DNA of 64,000 nucleotides from Pachypanchax playfairii (GCA_006937955.1 SSNP01000001.1:7200165-7264164); one strand, 5' to 3'; counted from the first letter of the stretch, positions 1-13,600 are shown. Notes: generated by a model not told the origin, from the sequence alone. Program-made: numbers and translations.

Positions 1-176
1 CGTTGTTCTGCAGGACTCGGTTCGTTGTTCTGCAGGACTCGGTTCGTTGTTCTGCAGGACTCGGTTCGTTGTTCTGCAGGACTCGGTTCGTTGTTCTGCA
101 GGACTCGGTTCGTTGTTCTGCAGGACTCGGTTCGTTGTTCTGCAGAACTCGGTTTGTTGTTCTGCAGGACTCGGCT
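1..176. repeat. 22-bp minisatellite, about 8 copies, cut by the window edge
   Basis: Eight head-to-tail copies of a 22-bp unit with core TTCTGCAGGACTCGG are visible. The first five or six are identical and the last two carry point changes (GAACTCGG, then GGCTTG), so decay is at the right edge. Each unit has a PstI-type CTGCAG. The array begins at or before base 1, so its true length is unknown. Because 22 is not a multiple of 3 and the unit has no stop in any forward frame, the array reads as an open frame with a 22-residue repeat. That is a by-product of the repeat and not evidence of a protein. Confidence 0.97.
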
Positions 177-3100
177 TGTTTTGGTGTTCTACTTTGCAGC
201 ATGAGCCTCCAAACAGAGACTCGGTTGGCTGAAAACAATCCACTTCAACATTATTATCTTTCTCCTGCTGTTACAGCAGCAATGTCCTTTTCTATGATTG
301 TCTATCAAGCTGCCTGTCTCTGCCGGCACCACCATTCAGTTAATAACCGTCAAGTTCTCTCCTTTGGGCTGAGATGTGAGATAGACTGCGTGTCATGCTC
401 TGTGGCGACTGTCATTTCTATGGAAACAGAGAGATCTTGAAGTTCTGAAGAGTTCCTCCTCAGACCCATGAAGGATATGACAAGACAGTTTAGAGTATTG
501 AACTCCAACGCCCGCTGCCATGACCCCGTCCCTCCCAGCTCCCCACCTTACAAGAGAAAAAATATGCTGCTCTGCTACTCAAATTAACAAAAAAACGTCT
601 CCTGGAAATCGATGTGGCAGCCCCGATGTGCATTCACAATGGCCCTTTGATCAATTTATATTGAAAATACAATTAAACTGTCACAGGGGGAGAAAAGAAA
701 GCCACATGTGCCTTCGGTGTGGTCACTAAGAAGCCCTGAAACATCAATAGCTAGCCTTTTCTCCTCTGCCCTCCTATGGTCCCAAATTGTAAAAAAGGCA
801 GAGAACATGACGTTGTATCCATTAACACTGAGACTTTTGGTCTTTGCAAAAAAGAAAACATCATTTCATCATGTCACAGTCGATAATAAACCCTATTTTC
901 TAAAATATCAAAAGTGTGGTATAAAGAGAAATGTGTTCTGTTTGTTTCTTGGCTGAAGTAAAATAATAATAATAATTGAGTCTTTTTGTGTGGAGAATGT
1001 AAGACTATAATCAGCTGCTGGTAAGTTCAGTTTAACCGTTTTCTGTCTTCAGAACAAAGCAGAGAACATGGCGCCTTCTTGTCATGTCACACTTAATAAC
1101 AAACCTTTAGTTTCTTGATATAAAAAGCATTAAATAGGGATCTGATAGATAAAAATGGTGATTATTTTTGTTTCTGTGTAAATAACATATCAAAATGTCT
1201 TCAGAAATATCCGGTTAGTTCAGCTTTGCAGACTTTTCTCTTGTTTTACACAGTTTATTCCTAAAGTTTCAGTATTATAATATCTGAAAGTTTTAACGTG
1301 AGTCCTGCGAGGTGAGAAACCCACGCTTCATGTTTATACACAGTTTGAGTTTTAATTCCACAATATGAAAGAATTGATCTTACATTTTATAAAACAGGAG
1401 AAATATATCACACGTTGTGGAACTTCATTTGAAATCTCTCATCTGCCCGATGGCTGCAGCTGTTCTTAAAGTATCTGACAAGTTAGAAATAAGAACATTT
1501 GCTGACAGTCTGACAATTTGACACAAATATTTTTGTCATAAAAACATTCCATATAAATTGACAAACTGTGCAGATTTAAGTATCCGGCTTCAGTAAGTGG
1601 AATCTGTGAATGAACTCGTGGGAACAGAGTCAGTGATTCTCTCGAGACTCAATAAGACATGCTGCTTTCTATTTGTTGTCAATATTGCATATTTGCAGCA
1701 GTGTTTAGGTTCCTTCACAAACAGTATTAGCACAAACACTCAGAGATTTATCTGTCTTTTTGACAGGCTTTAAAAGGAAAATTTGTGTTTTCTGCATCGT
1801 GTCCTGCCTCCTTCCACTCCCTCGCTCAACTTATTAAACACATCAGGTTTAAACAGACACGGTTATGGGTCTGAAATCTGTGGTACATGCTTAAGTTTTA
1901 ACAGAAGCAAAGATGAGTGAGTTTAAACCCACTTATCGTCTCCGATCCTGCTCAAACGTGGAGTTAAAGGTCAACTAGTAAATATGAGAACTAATAAAGA
2001 TCCAATAAATAAACAGATGTAACTAACTGAAAACAGTTTTATATCAGCTGTTCATGTTTCCTAACATCAGGTAGATCACTACATCGCCCCAAACCAAGTT
2101 TCTCTTTCTGCAACATTTTAAAAACGTCTCCTGCTTCTTGGGATACAAAATGAAGTCGGATCAAGAAAACTGAAACTAGATTCTCTGGGAATATTTTGAA
2201 CTTGGATTTAAAATCAGGTGTTCATGTTGTACCGGATTGTACCAGTAATGATTCAACCAGTCTGGATTTTTTCACAGCAAATATTCATTCCTCTTCTTAC
2301 GCTCTTCATCCTCCAGCCTGAAGAGGGCTGAAGAGTGAAGTGGTCCTCATCAGACATCTGTGTGTGAGAACTTATCAGGGTGCCATCTTTGTTTGTGAAA
2401 TTAATCAGCTTCAAGTGCAGCAAATGTTGGTGCAGGCTCGATCTGGCCACCATTTGTGCTTCGCTCGAGTTCGGCCAAAAAGATGGCACTGGAAACGAGC
2501 TGCTCAGGGCAATTAGCCAGTTAGCCTTTAAGGCCTTGTGTCCCGGCCTGTCGAGAACTGGCTGCCTTCTCTGTAGCCAGATGGGAGCCTCAGACGGTGC
2601 ACAAAAATAGCCTGTCAAATGACTGAGATCTGCAGTCAGAGCTGCTCTAACATGAAGGTAAAACATCAGGTAAAAAACACCCAAAATCTATCAGAAAATC
2701 AGAAAATAAACTTTGCTGTCGTGTCACTTGAATATTTAGGATGTTAAAAAGAATCCGTTTCTTTGTTTTTACATAATTTAATCTAAACTAAAACTGTATT
2801 TTTATATTGAAATACTTCCAAGTGTTCTCCTCAAATGTTACAATAAAGAACCTAAAACCTTAAAGAACCTTTTCTAGAATTAAGAACATCAAAACAAAGT
2901 GAAAAAAAAAAAAAAATCCAGATGTTACAGTTCAGAAAATAAAACACTTTTTTCACTTTGATTTCACTGAAGAGGAGCCTGATTGATAGATTCATTATCG
3001 AAGGGGATAAAATCAGCGGTAGGCAGATGATCTCATGGAGATAATTCCAGATGCTGTAGAGATGTTGGCATATCTCACTCAGACTACCGTTGTTAGACAG

Positions 3101-5329
3101 ATGTTTTCTGGGTCTGATCACCATGTGATCTCGTCAAACCGCTTCCATCCACAAGGTGCGATGGAAATCCCCCCCCTTCCAGTGAACGAGCAGGAACATA
3201 TCTCCTAATCAACACACTCTGTTAGTGTGTAATCCAGGTTGCCACTGGAGACCACAGGGTTGCCATGGGGTGGATGTAGACAGGGGTGTATCACATTGCA
3301 AACTCCTTGCCTCTCTGCCAAGGTGAGCAGCTGGTAATGGCAAAGAATGAACACGACACACAAAAACCTTCCTGTCCTTCATAAACAAGTCTTTTTCCCC
3401 AGGTTACCTCCTCCGCTGACTCATCCAGGGCAGGGAAACGTTTGTGCTCATCAACCTTTTTTATCTTTCCTCTAACAGATTACTGGAGGCTGGTGTTTGC
3501 ATGTACGCTGCTGTTTGTTTGTTCGTGTGCACAGAGCATTGCTCACTTACTAGGGACTACGTTGAGTAGTCTACCCAGCAGGCCTAGAACCACTGGGGCC
3601 TATCAGAGGCTGTAAATACTTTATGAGATATGATAGTGCAGCACAAACACTCCTCAACCACAGGCCATTAACCGTTTTCAGTGGATATGTGCCCTTTGGT
3701 AAAGTAAGAAATAATGAAATAAACAAACACTCTCTTCCCCCGGTGACAGCGCGAGTCCTCTGAGGCCCGTATGCAACTCGACTGCTAATGAGAGGCAGGG
3801 TATGACTCTTCTCTTCCTGAATATTAAAATGAATAAAACTCATTGGCCAATACAGCAGGATTAGCAGCCAACTAGCTCCCCCAAAAAGACACTGACTGAG
3901 TCTTGTTTTGTCTCGATCAGTTTGTCTAAATTCTTCTTTTTTAAGCTGCTCTTGTTGGGCTTGATCCACAAAAATTGCAATTTCATCTGTTAGCACTTCA
4001 CAACTTTATGACATTGTTGTAAAAAAGGCAAAAGGGGAGAAATTGCAAATACCAATAGGCAGGATGTTGTAATTCAAGTGTAGTTTCATCATTCTATCTC
4101 ATGCCGAGTGTCAAAAGCTGCTCTCTTGTTCATAATAACTTGTCATTGTGTTATCTCCAATTCATTTTTTCGGCACAAACAAAGGTGGTTTTGTTCCACG
4201 CAGTGTTCTCTGGTTGCCATGATGTCACTAAGGCTGACAAAAGCTTTCCGTCTTCTTGTAATTTTCCTCCCACCCTTCAGTCACAGTGAAAACGTGGCCT
4301 CTACCTGAGGATACAGACGCAGATGGTTGTTTGCTGTGTTAAACTCAAAAGCTATTCATTCCCTTTAGGGCCTCATTCATCACTTGTACTTTATCTAACA
4401 ATTAACAAACAGTAATTGCAATCAGAACAGATCTACGTTCTGCAATCTGATGCAACAACTGGCTACTGAGCTGACAATGAGGACGAGCACCCAGCTGCGT
4501 GCACTTTGGGAAAACCAGAACTGCTCAGAGTCATGATTAAGTATGCTGCTCGAAGGTTGGTGCTTAAGTGGTGTCTTCTGGAGATGGCCTCTCAGGCCGC
4601 GGCCTCTAGCTCTCTAAGTGTACACCATACTCAGATAATCCATTCTTGTTCTGCTATTAGTCCCTTTACAGGCTGAAAGGACGAGTGGCACATCAATCAC
4701 CGGTCTCTAAAGGCAAAGTGGTTTGATCAAGCTCTGTATTTACATTTGATCTTCACTCACTCAATTTCTTTTATTCTTCTTTAAACTTTTTTTTTTACTT
4801 TTTCTGTTCTTCCACAGTGAATGCAGTAATCCTTTTTGTCCACGACTGAAAGTCAACCTTCACTCAGGGAGGACGTATGTTGCAGAATCTCATTTGGTTG
4901 GATGACTCTATCCTCCATGGACACACGATTGGAATGCAAAGCACTGGGTCCATTCAACTCCTCTCACAAAACAGCCTTTCTTCCCTCCCTCCATCTTCCT
5001 GACCTTGCCACAACGCTCCACAATCGCCTCAATTACAGTAGACTGGGAAAGAAGACCAATAACTTGACTTTCGCTCTGCTGCATGTAAAGCAAGTTTTAC
5101 ATTATAATGCCCCTCTTCTTGTACACACCCCCACCCACCACCTCAAATGATATCTGGGTCGACAGCAAGTTTTCATTTTGTTGAACAAATAAAACCTTTA
5201 GAGAAAGTTAGATTTTACTTCAGGGCTTCAGGATTACTTGATGTGAGTGGAAGAGACATGATGCAAGCAGCCGTGGAGCCGACAGGAAGTACAAAACAAT
5301 CTGAGACAGCCAACGGCAAAGAGAGCTTC
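177..5329. other. Non-coding stretch, probable cadherin intron
   Basis: No exon, RNA gene or intact mobile element is recognised here. The longest open frames (minus strand 2684-2253, 143 codons, and 3996-3571, 141 codons) resemble no family I know and are within chance expectation. The blocks near 2380-2620 and 3720-3900 are less AT-rich than their surroundings and could be conserved non-coding DNA. In particular, no minus-strand segment encoding the next cadherin exon (the LHSD / DINDNEP region of EC1) was found, so that exon should lie beyond the left edge. Confidence 0.6.
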
Positions 5330-5553
5330 AGAATGGACGACAGACAAATGGATGGACAGAAGAATGAATGATGAAAAGACAGATTAATAGAAAGACAGAT
5401 GACTTGATGGAAGGATGGACAGACTGATGAATTAGTGGACAGATAGATGGATGGATGGATAAATTGATAGATGGATGGAAAGACAGACATATAGAAAGAT
5501 GGACAGACAGATAGATAGAGAGATGAATGGACAGATGGACGGATGGATGGACA
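5330..5553. repeat. Imperfect GATG/GACA tetranucleotide microsatellite
   Basis: About 220 bp of interspersed GATG, GATA and GACA tetramers (for example GATGGATGGATGGAC and GACAGATAGATAG). Its minus strand reads as a long Ser/Pro/Ile/Leu/Cys open frame (5562-5215), the usual artefact of translating this repeat class, so no protein is called. Such arrays are length-variable in fish. Confidence 0.93.
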
Positions 5554-6325
5554 CTCTGTCATGTTGATTTTCAGATGATGTGATGATCGTTATATTCTCT
5601 GAGACAGATTGACTCATTTATTTAGTCATGTTTAGATGGAAATAGTTTTGAAGCACATCATAAAGAAATCTTGTCCTTTGTTTCTTGAGCCGGTCGATTA
5701 TGTTCCAGAAGTCTTTTTATCAACAAATGTCATAGAAAACCAACAAATGAGATTATTTCCTTTGGTTTGTCTCGTTAAAGTAAGTCGTGGATAACATCAC
5801 CATAAGTTTGTTTTTATACTTTATTTTGGAACAAAATATTTTTTCTAATTATTTAGGTAGTGCACTGAAACCAAATTGTTGTGTTTATTTCTTCATCAAA
5901 GACCTCCAGATTAAGAAAATTCAATTAAACTTTCTGATCAAGGAAAACTAAATTGTGAAACTGAATAACATTCATGACCTCGCTCCATTTTAACTGGTTT
6001 TTAATGTTTTTTTCTCTCTAATAAGTATAAAAACGTGAAAAGGTTTATTTTCCTGTTTTGGTTTATGTTCAATATTGTAGCGATCATGTTTTTTTCTGTC
6101 CTCTGAGTTTTTGACTTTAAGTGCCTTAATTTGAAATTTGGAATCTTTTGCAGAACAAGTGTTCTGTTTACACTTTTAAGGATTCTTTATAAGAAATTAA
6201 CTAAAGTAACTTGTGAGAGTTTTTCTGATATTTAATTTTTTTACACTAAGTTTGTTTGAAATTGTCATTTTATTTTGAAAGATCTTGTACTGAAACCTCA
6301 GCAGGACTTCCTGGAGCAGTTTTAC

Positions 6326-6562
6326 CTTTCCGACGTACTGCATGTCTGACCCGGTGTACTCCTCCAGCAGGAAGAACTGGTTCCACATCCAACCTCGTTT
6401 AGAGCGTCTCAGCGGCACTCCATTGGCGTCCTGTCCCGTCAGTCCCATCGACCCTCTCCGCCCCCCTGTAGTCCTTCGCAGGGCCTTGAGACCGAGACCC
6501 GGAGAGCTGAGGTGGACCATGGCCCACAGCATCATCAGCGCACAAACTTTCCTTCGATTCAT
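6326..6562 (-). CDS. Type II classical cadherin, first coding exon (cdh6/9/10-like), partial
   Basis: The exon encodes 79 residues of a calcium-dependent cell-adhesion receptor of the plasma membrane. Residues 1-24 look like a signal peptide (basic MNRRK, then a hydrophobic core). Residues 25-56 are a propeptide ending in the furin site RSKR (53-56). The mature chain starts [17 protein letters not shown], giving the paired Trp2 and Trp4 that swap between partner type II cadherins, and Glu11, a calcium ligand of EC1. It ends in QYVGK. The M-W and FFLLEEYTG spelling matches the cadherin-6/9/10 group better than cadherin-7/8/11/12; I cannot choose the paralogue. The start is ATG at 6562-6560 in a good context (GGCCATGA); a GTG six bases upstream is not used. 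The exon closes on a codon boundary followed by GTAAAA (6325 down), and the frame beyond it becomes unlike cadherin. The remaining ectodomains, membrane span and catenin-binding tail are outside the window. Confidence 0.9.
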
Positions 6563-6693
6563 GGCCACAAAACCACAACCTTCAGCCTTCTGCCGCCCCC
6601 AGAGGTCTGCGTCCGGTGGTCAGAGTGTTGGATTGGTTCTCATGCTGTAAGCTGGAACGGCTCCTCAGACTCACATCGGACTGCGATCGGCCC
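6563..6693 (-). other. Probable 5' untranslated part of the cadherin exon with a splice acceptor
   Basis: On the minus strand a pyrimidine-rich run (TGACTCTGTTTCTCTGTG) is followed by TTCCAG at 6700-6694, a fair acceptor, which would start the exon at 6693. In the leader an upstream ATG at 6643-6641 opens a seven-codon frame ending in TGA, a possible uORF. The segment also carries CCAAT and GGGGGCGG on the minus strand, so a transcription start close to the ATG is an alternative. The acceptor choice is inference. Confidence 0.35.
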
Positions 6694-7593
6694 CTGGAAC
6701 GTGTACACAGAGAAACAGAGTCAATACAAGGAGAAGAGGCAGCAGTTTGTTACAGTCGTAGCTCCGAGTTAACTCAGGTGTTTGTTAATGATGCTGCACA
6801 GCTAAAACTGAACAAAAGCCTGAAAAAAATGACAACAAAAATCCTTCAACACGTCTTTCCAAATAAAATCTGAATTTCCAGGGACAAAAGCCAAAATGAA
6901 CAGCAGATTACTATTAAAAAGATTTGAAGCGCAGCTGCTTTCAAATGTTTCATGTTCTCCGTCTTGAATAAATCTCACATCTATTTTATCTCTCTAGTAC
7001 CTACAAAAAGCAGCACTGGCTCTTCCTCCCTGGCAGTTTCACAATCACTCAAACTGTGAAACATCTCGTATAAACGAGTCAAAGGTGACAACGACTCAGT
7101 GACTCTCAGGAGGGACGAGGGTATCGGTGATCCTTCTGACTTTAAAACTTGTTCCAACAACAGCAAAGTAAAAATCTTGTATGGTTTGGCTCTAAACTAG
7201 CTCCAACTTCACGTGGGGCGGATCGCTGGGGCGCACTTCAGAAGACCCTGGAGTTTATTGGTTTAAGATCGGTTTAACCAATCCTGCAGAACAACTGATG
7301 AACAGCACAGATGAGACAGGGCGGCGGCTGATGAGAGGGGTGGGTGGGAGCCATGTGTTATGCTTTTGTTCTCATTATTCCTTAATGCTACTGGCTGGGT
7401 GATATCCAGGCTGCCAGGGTTCCTCAGCTGTGGTTTGGGGGGGGGTTCTGTAGGTCCGTTGGGGAGCAGCTCTCAGAGGGAGGCTGAGGGGGTTCAGTCT
7501 GGTTGGTGTGTTGGGAATGATGAAACGATGCTTCTGGACATGAATTAAGCACCCTGACCTGAATGCAGGAGTGGATCCAGACAGACTACAGAC

Positions 7594-7615
7594 GGGTGGG
7601 TGGGGGGTGGGGGGT
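7594..7615 (+). other. G-quadruplex-forming motif
   Basis: Four or more G-runs of at least three separated by single T residues (GGGTGGGTGGGGGG then TGGGGGGT), satisfying the usual G3+N1-7 rule with the shortest possible loops. It lies on the strand that would be template for the minus-strand cadherin transcript, about 1 kb upstream of the first coding exon. A nine-G run also lies nearby at about 7437-7445. Folding is predicted from pattern only. Confidence 0.7.
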
Positions 7616-10600
7616 GATGAAGGTCCCAGCGGAAAGGTTGCCACAATATCAAGGTTTGGACTGGGATGCCAGAAATAAGTTCAATATGTAATTAACTGAG
7701 CAGTGATGTCACACAGGACAACTGCTGAGATTTAAACTGAGACACCTCGACTGGGACGACTTTGTTCCAAACTCTGTACGGGGGGTTTGATGTCAGCTGG
7801 GAGTCTTTGCTGGCACGTTGAACACAACACACTGCATATTTCACCAGTCTGTCAAGCTGTTTACAACAACTCAAAACATAATGGAGAGTCTGATACTCTG
7901 GTGTGTTTTCAGCTGTATAAAGAGATTTTAACTGCGTTATTTTAAGCCCATGGTGGAGTTTCCCAGGGACGCAGACTACGTCCATCTAAAGATACTGATC
8001 TGTCTTTTTACTTCTGTTGTGCTTTCCTACACACCCAATCAGACGAGGAAGACCAGAGCACCACACAATTCAGTTTGGTGTTTAAACAGCTGCTTCGGAG
8101 GAGCAACAAAAGAGAAAGTAAACAAACAAAAAAAGAAAACCATGTATAAACCACAACATATGCTGCTACAAGACACGGAAAAATAAGAAAAAAGAAACAG
8201 TTACAGGTAACATTGATTTTCTTTTCCTTCAAGTAAAGAAAGGTTTTAGTTTCTAGATCCACTTCTTTATAGAACCTCATGGTGAGAAAATCACTGGTGA
8301 GCACACAAAGGCCTCAATTTAGGTCAAATGATTAAATTCTTCAGATGTTTTTGATAATGAACCAAAGACAAACAGATATTCATACAGTTTAACATGGAAC
8401 ATTTTAAATAAGAACCATCGAAATGGTGCAACCATCGTAGCACTTCCTGTGCCATGGTGGGCACTTCCTAAGCATCAAATATCTCATACAGCCACATTTA
8501 CTTAAAAATGATATTTGAACATACAGCAGGAAGATAAAAACTACATTAACTAACAAGAATTCAAAACTGGAAAAATCAGAGGTTTTAGGAAAATGTCCAA
8601 TAAGCTCAAATTGAGGCAGCGGGACTTAAAATTTACCATGGGACAACTTTTTGTGTCCACATTATTTTTCCTTTATCAGTTATATTTGTCAGGATGCAAA
8701 TCTAATGAAAGAATAAAGAAAAACCTTAAATGAATTACTATGAATGTTTGAGATTTCAGCAAGTTTTAAATGTCAGAAATTGTTTTTTGTCCCACAGAGA
8801 TTATCTGTGAGTTTGGTAATCCAATCACAGCTAATCTCTGTTTCTCCAATCTGAGGTCATTCAGGGATCGATACTTGAGACATGCTTGTTTATAAGCTTT
8901 TCATGGAACCCCACTTCAAAAACAGACTCATAAAAACAAGCCAGTAAATATGATGCCTGAGCAATGCATCATGGGATAAAGATCGATAAGACATGACTGT
9001 CTTAGAGAACTTTTTCTACCCTTTAAATAAATTCCTAATGTAATATTTGTGTATGTCCTCTAGATGAGATGGTGAACTTCAGCATTCATAACACAGGTGC
9101 TTGAAGTCAAATATCAGATGTTGTTACCGTGACAACACTAAGGGGCAAATGGATGTAGAGACAGTTTGAAGGAGAGTTAAAAACGTCCTGTCAGAGCAGC
9201 GTCAGCAGTCAGGATGGGAGACCGGCCCATCCATTACGCTACCTGTCTTACAGAGGGAGTCAAGGCTCGCCCTGCTTTCCCCTTATGAGGCAAATTGAAG
9301 CTGGGGGTTAGATCCCTTCTTCCTCTTTTCCTCATGCGTTGCAGTTTATAGCACTCCCCACTCTGCCCCCACCTCCATACCCCCACCCCCCTGCTGCTGC
9401 CTACTTTGCTTGCATCATCCTGAGCTGATATGCATTATCGCTCTGCTTTTTGCTGAAAGCCAGTCACTTTGCATGTGTCCTCTGCCTGGATCAGCACATG
9501 GAGGGAGAGGTGGGGGAGGGAAGACTCGCGGGTCAACAGTATGTGTGCTGATGGAGGCAGGTGAAAGTGAGATGGACTGTCAGGCGTCCTAATAATGCCC
9601 GTAGAGGAATCAACTCTGAGACCACAACTTTCTCTAAACTGCAGCTCACATGGCAGAAGAGATGTATCCAAATGTGTTAGATGAATTTTTTCTGCTCTCC
9701 TCTTCACTCTATTCTTTTCTTTTCCATTTGCCTCCTCTAGCTCCCAGCACACTCGACTTTATGAATTTACTTAATTGACGCTGGTGAGGAGCATGTGGGA
9801 CTCTGAGCTATTGATTTGCTGTAGGCTTCGGTGTGGTTGGAAATACCAGCCGGTCTCTGGGGTAGTCTCAGGAAGCTTTCTACCTCCAGTCCCTCAGCAC
9901 CGGGAAGCCGGCCTTTCTGATAGATTTCTTCATGATGTCGCAGTGGAAAGCTAATGTTTTAGTGTATGCAGGGCTCAGCCATCCCCGGGAAGAGGTGACC
10001 TCTTGACCACGTTGTAACCAAGACCCCCCTAATCCCCCCCCCCAGCCTTGATAATTCTCCTGACAAGACATCACGATGAGGAACGACTCAGCAAAAGCAA
10101 CATCAAAAGATGTCACGGTGAGTTAAGGGTACTTTTGGTCGCCAGTGGCCGAGACGAGGTGAATAAAGTTTCTGCATCAGCGAAGGCAAAAGGAGAGATT
10201 TTATTTGACTTTGATGCAGATGATGCAGAATTTACCTCCAAAAATACTTTATGTTCATATTAACCACTTCTGAATTTTACTTAAATGCATTAAAGTAGTA
10301 AGTCATCTATAAATTACCTCAGGTTTTTGTTATTATTACTGGTTTCCTGCTTTCAAGTAAGATAATTAGGGCTGTAATTAATAACTAACTTTCCCAACAG
10401 ACTCTCATCTTTAACAGTTTTAAAAAGTTTCTTAAAAATTGGTAGTTTTATTGCGAAAGTGTGATTAAAAAACAGGAGATTAAATCAACAGGAACATTTA
10501 TGCAACGCCATTTAACAAATTAATGTTCAGGAATGAATGAATCCTACAGAAAAAGAGCCATGTGCTAATTCATGAAACATTGACTGTTGAAAACTCTGTA

Positions 10601-13600
10601 TTTTATTATTATTGTCTCTAAAATGTCTCAATTTTACTAAAAAGAAATGAGACATCAATATGTTGTTTACTGAAATACTGTAAATTAGTGAGCAACTTTT
10701 TTCTTAAACTAAAAGATGGAATGTGTAAATTAACAATAATTTCCATTATTATATTTTAAAAACTCCCCGTTAGTTTGAATACAGAATTTAAGATGAAGCC
10801 ACTGTAACTTTTTACTGAGTCGAGCACAGAGCTGCTTCACTTTTTTCCACTTCTTCATATTTTTTTTTGCCACACGGGCCTTTTGAGACGTATCGAATCA
10901 AATCCAAGCGTTGTAAAGTTACCTGCCATGTTAGTGTTATTCTACTAAAACTATTTACTGTCTCATTCACAGAAAAAAGTCAGTGTTTGTTAATAAATAC
11001 ATGATTTATCTTCAGTTTACTTTGTGTTAAATTCCCAAACAGTAATGAACCTTTAAAGAAACAGGAACTTCGAAACATGACAAAGAACCAGAGAACTTTT
11101 CTCCCAGCCGTCTTCCTCGTCTGAGTAGCTGCAGGCAAAAACAAAAAACAGCCACAGGTCTCATCTTTCCATGTTCACTTTCTCAGGAGCACCATCGTCA
11201 TAATGAAGGTGTGTAATAGAACATGACACCATAATTATATTCTCTCAGTTAAGAGGCAGTGTTTACAACCTGAGTTTTCTCCCGCCTTTACACTCACGCT
11301 CACTCTTTGTCTCGCTGTCTTGCCATCTTCGCTTCATATCGTGTGCCATCTGATTGCATTAAAAAAAAAAAGCCTGATGAAAAAAGTAAATTGCTTTAAA
11401 TTGCCTGTCACAGATTGTGTAAGTTGGCACAGAGCAATAATGCTTTTTGCATTGTAGAGGCTGATGGGTAAGCAAGATTAATGCATCTGCTGCCAATTTT
11501 TGAATGCCCTCCTGATTCCACGCACAAAGAACTGCCTCAGATAACATTTTGAATCAGAGCAATTATTTATTAAATGTATCTATTGGTTTTATCGAACACT
11601 GAAGCATGAGGATAGAGACGGGGACAATGCAAGCCACACAAATGTGTTCATCAATACATATTGGATCTGGATGCTAATGGCCTTTCCATCACAGATGTGC
11701 AGCAACACATAATGAAACTTGGTGGCATTTTAGCCTAATCTAGACCTGGGAGTGATGTTTTAGCTTTTTTCTCAGCTTTCTTTACCTCTCCTCCATCACC
11801 TCCCCCCATTCGTCGCTGCTCCCCTAACGAGCGATATGAGCAACACGGCAAAGCACCCCATCGAGCCTGTTGAGCCGGAGTCTTCCACAGCAACCCCGAG
11901 AAACCCCCTTGGGTGCAATTAAAAGTGAGAAAGGAGAATGTCAGGCAGGGGTTGAGCGGGGGAGAAGGCAGGGAGGGAGGGGTGAGGATGGGAGGAGGAC
12001 TGGTGCCACAGGTAATGTGGTCATGTTACAATCCACAGAGGAGACCCTTAAAGGCTGCTAATGTGTGGATGTTTCTGCAGCAGGTTGTTCTCTGCAGCCA
12101 CCTTCATTCTTCTTCCCTTCCTAATCTCACTCTGTTCAGGGGAGTTTGATTCACTGTCATTCTCGGTCCATTTTATGCAGCTTCCTGGTAAAAAAAATTT
12201 CTCAGTTGACTCCCTGGTGAAAATCAGGAGGCTGTTCGCTCGACCCAAATCAGGGTCTCTCCATTTGTCTTGTTGCTCATGTGGGTTAGTGGTTCACAAC
12301 CGAGTTCCCTGCTGGATATCAGCCAAAAACTGAGCAGCTGGATGAACTTTTGCTCCACAAATAATAAAAAAAAAATAGAATTTTTTTTTCGTTGATGTAA
12401 AAAACGGGGTCACAAACACAAAATAAGATGTTTTTGTACATTAATTTGAACAAAAATTGATACAAATGAACAAAAACTAATATTTCTTTAACTCTCATCA
12501 ATATATATGGATTGTTTTTAGCTGTGTCTAGACCTAGTGTCACATTGAAATGACTCACCTCACTCTGATGTGATATACAGATTCAGATCCCACAAACAGA
12601 AGAAAAAATGATCAATAAACAGGGATTTCACACAGATTGGTGTCACTGTCACAAACAAAACACATAAAAACAACCAAAAACAGCAAAAGCATCATGATAA
12701 AATCCTGGTAAACAAACAGCTGAAAATCCCCTGTTAAATTGGAATGCAAAGCTGAGGTGAAATTCTTGCCGGGATGTCAGCACGAAGCAAAACACCGGCG
12801 TATTCAAGTCAAAATTAGGATTCAACTAACAACACTGGAACATAGTTACTGGTGCTCTGAGTCCCCTTTGTGCTTCCAAATTACACATTCAATTTCCCTG
12901 AAAGACGTAAACAGTCAAACTTATCAACAGGGTTTCATTTAAAGAATGTTATTGGATGTTTATTCACAAACTAATAACACACCAGAGAAAACAAAGAAAT
13001 ATAGTTTTCAATTATGTTTTATTTAAGAAACGTGAATTAAAAGCAAAAGAAAAATTCACAATTTACAGGCAGGCAGACATTGTGATGCTCAGCACGACTG
13101 TCAAAGGGATCTGTTTCAGTGTCTTTAGCGTGTGCATCCGCTATATGGAAAGAGACTCGTTCACCAGAGACACAAAAAAAAATGATATGAGAAGCTTTCT
13201 GAAATAAAACTGTTTTCCTAATTTTAACAAAACAGTATTAAAGGCCAAATCTAAGCTCCTGAACTTGGCCTATAAACTGATATTAGTATTTAATGATTGA
13301 TTAAAGTACAGCAGCTATTTCAGAAGAAACATCATGATATACCTGCAGGAAGTGTCCCAAGCTGCACCAGACGTGCATAGAAATATTACAAATTTATGTA
13401 AATAACTTTGGAATGAGAAATTTAGAGCAAGTAAAGGGTTTATAAAATAATATTAATATAAACTACCATGAAACTTTGAATACTGAAGTTGCTACAAGGT
13501 GATGATAATTCATTTAGGTCAGTTTCAAAGAACATGATGTGGGTTGTCTAATGGAGGGTTTTGGGTGGCATGACGCTGGTAATATTTCACCCATAAACCA

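Noticed and set aside
3..440. 145-codon open frame at the left edge
   Set aside because: Mostly translation of the 22-bp minisatellite; the remainder has no coding signature.
2253..2684. 143-codon minus-strand open frame, also open on the plus strand
   Set aside because: Checked as a possible next cadherin exon, but no EC1 motifs (LHSD, DRE, DINDN) are present.
3571..3996. 141-codon minus-strand open frame
   Set aside because: No recognisable similarity, low-information composition, no gene context.
5215..5617. Ser/Pro/Ile/Leu/Cys-rich open frames on the minus strand
   Set aside because: They are translations of the GATG/GACA microsatellite.
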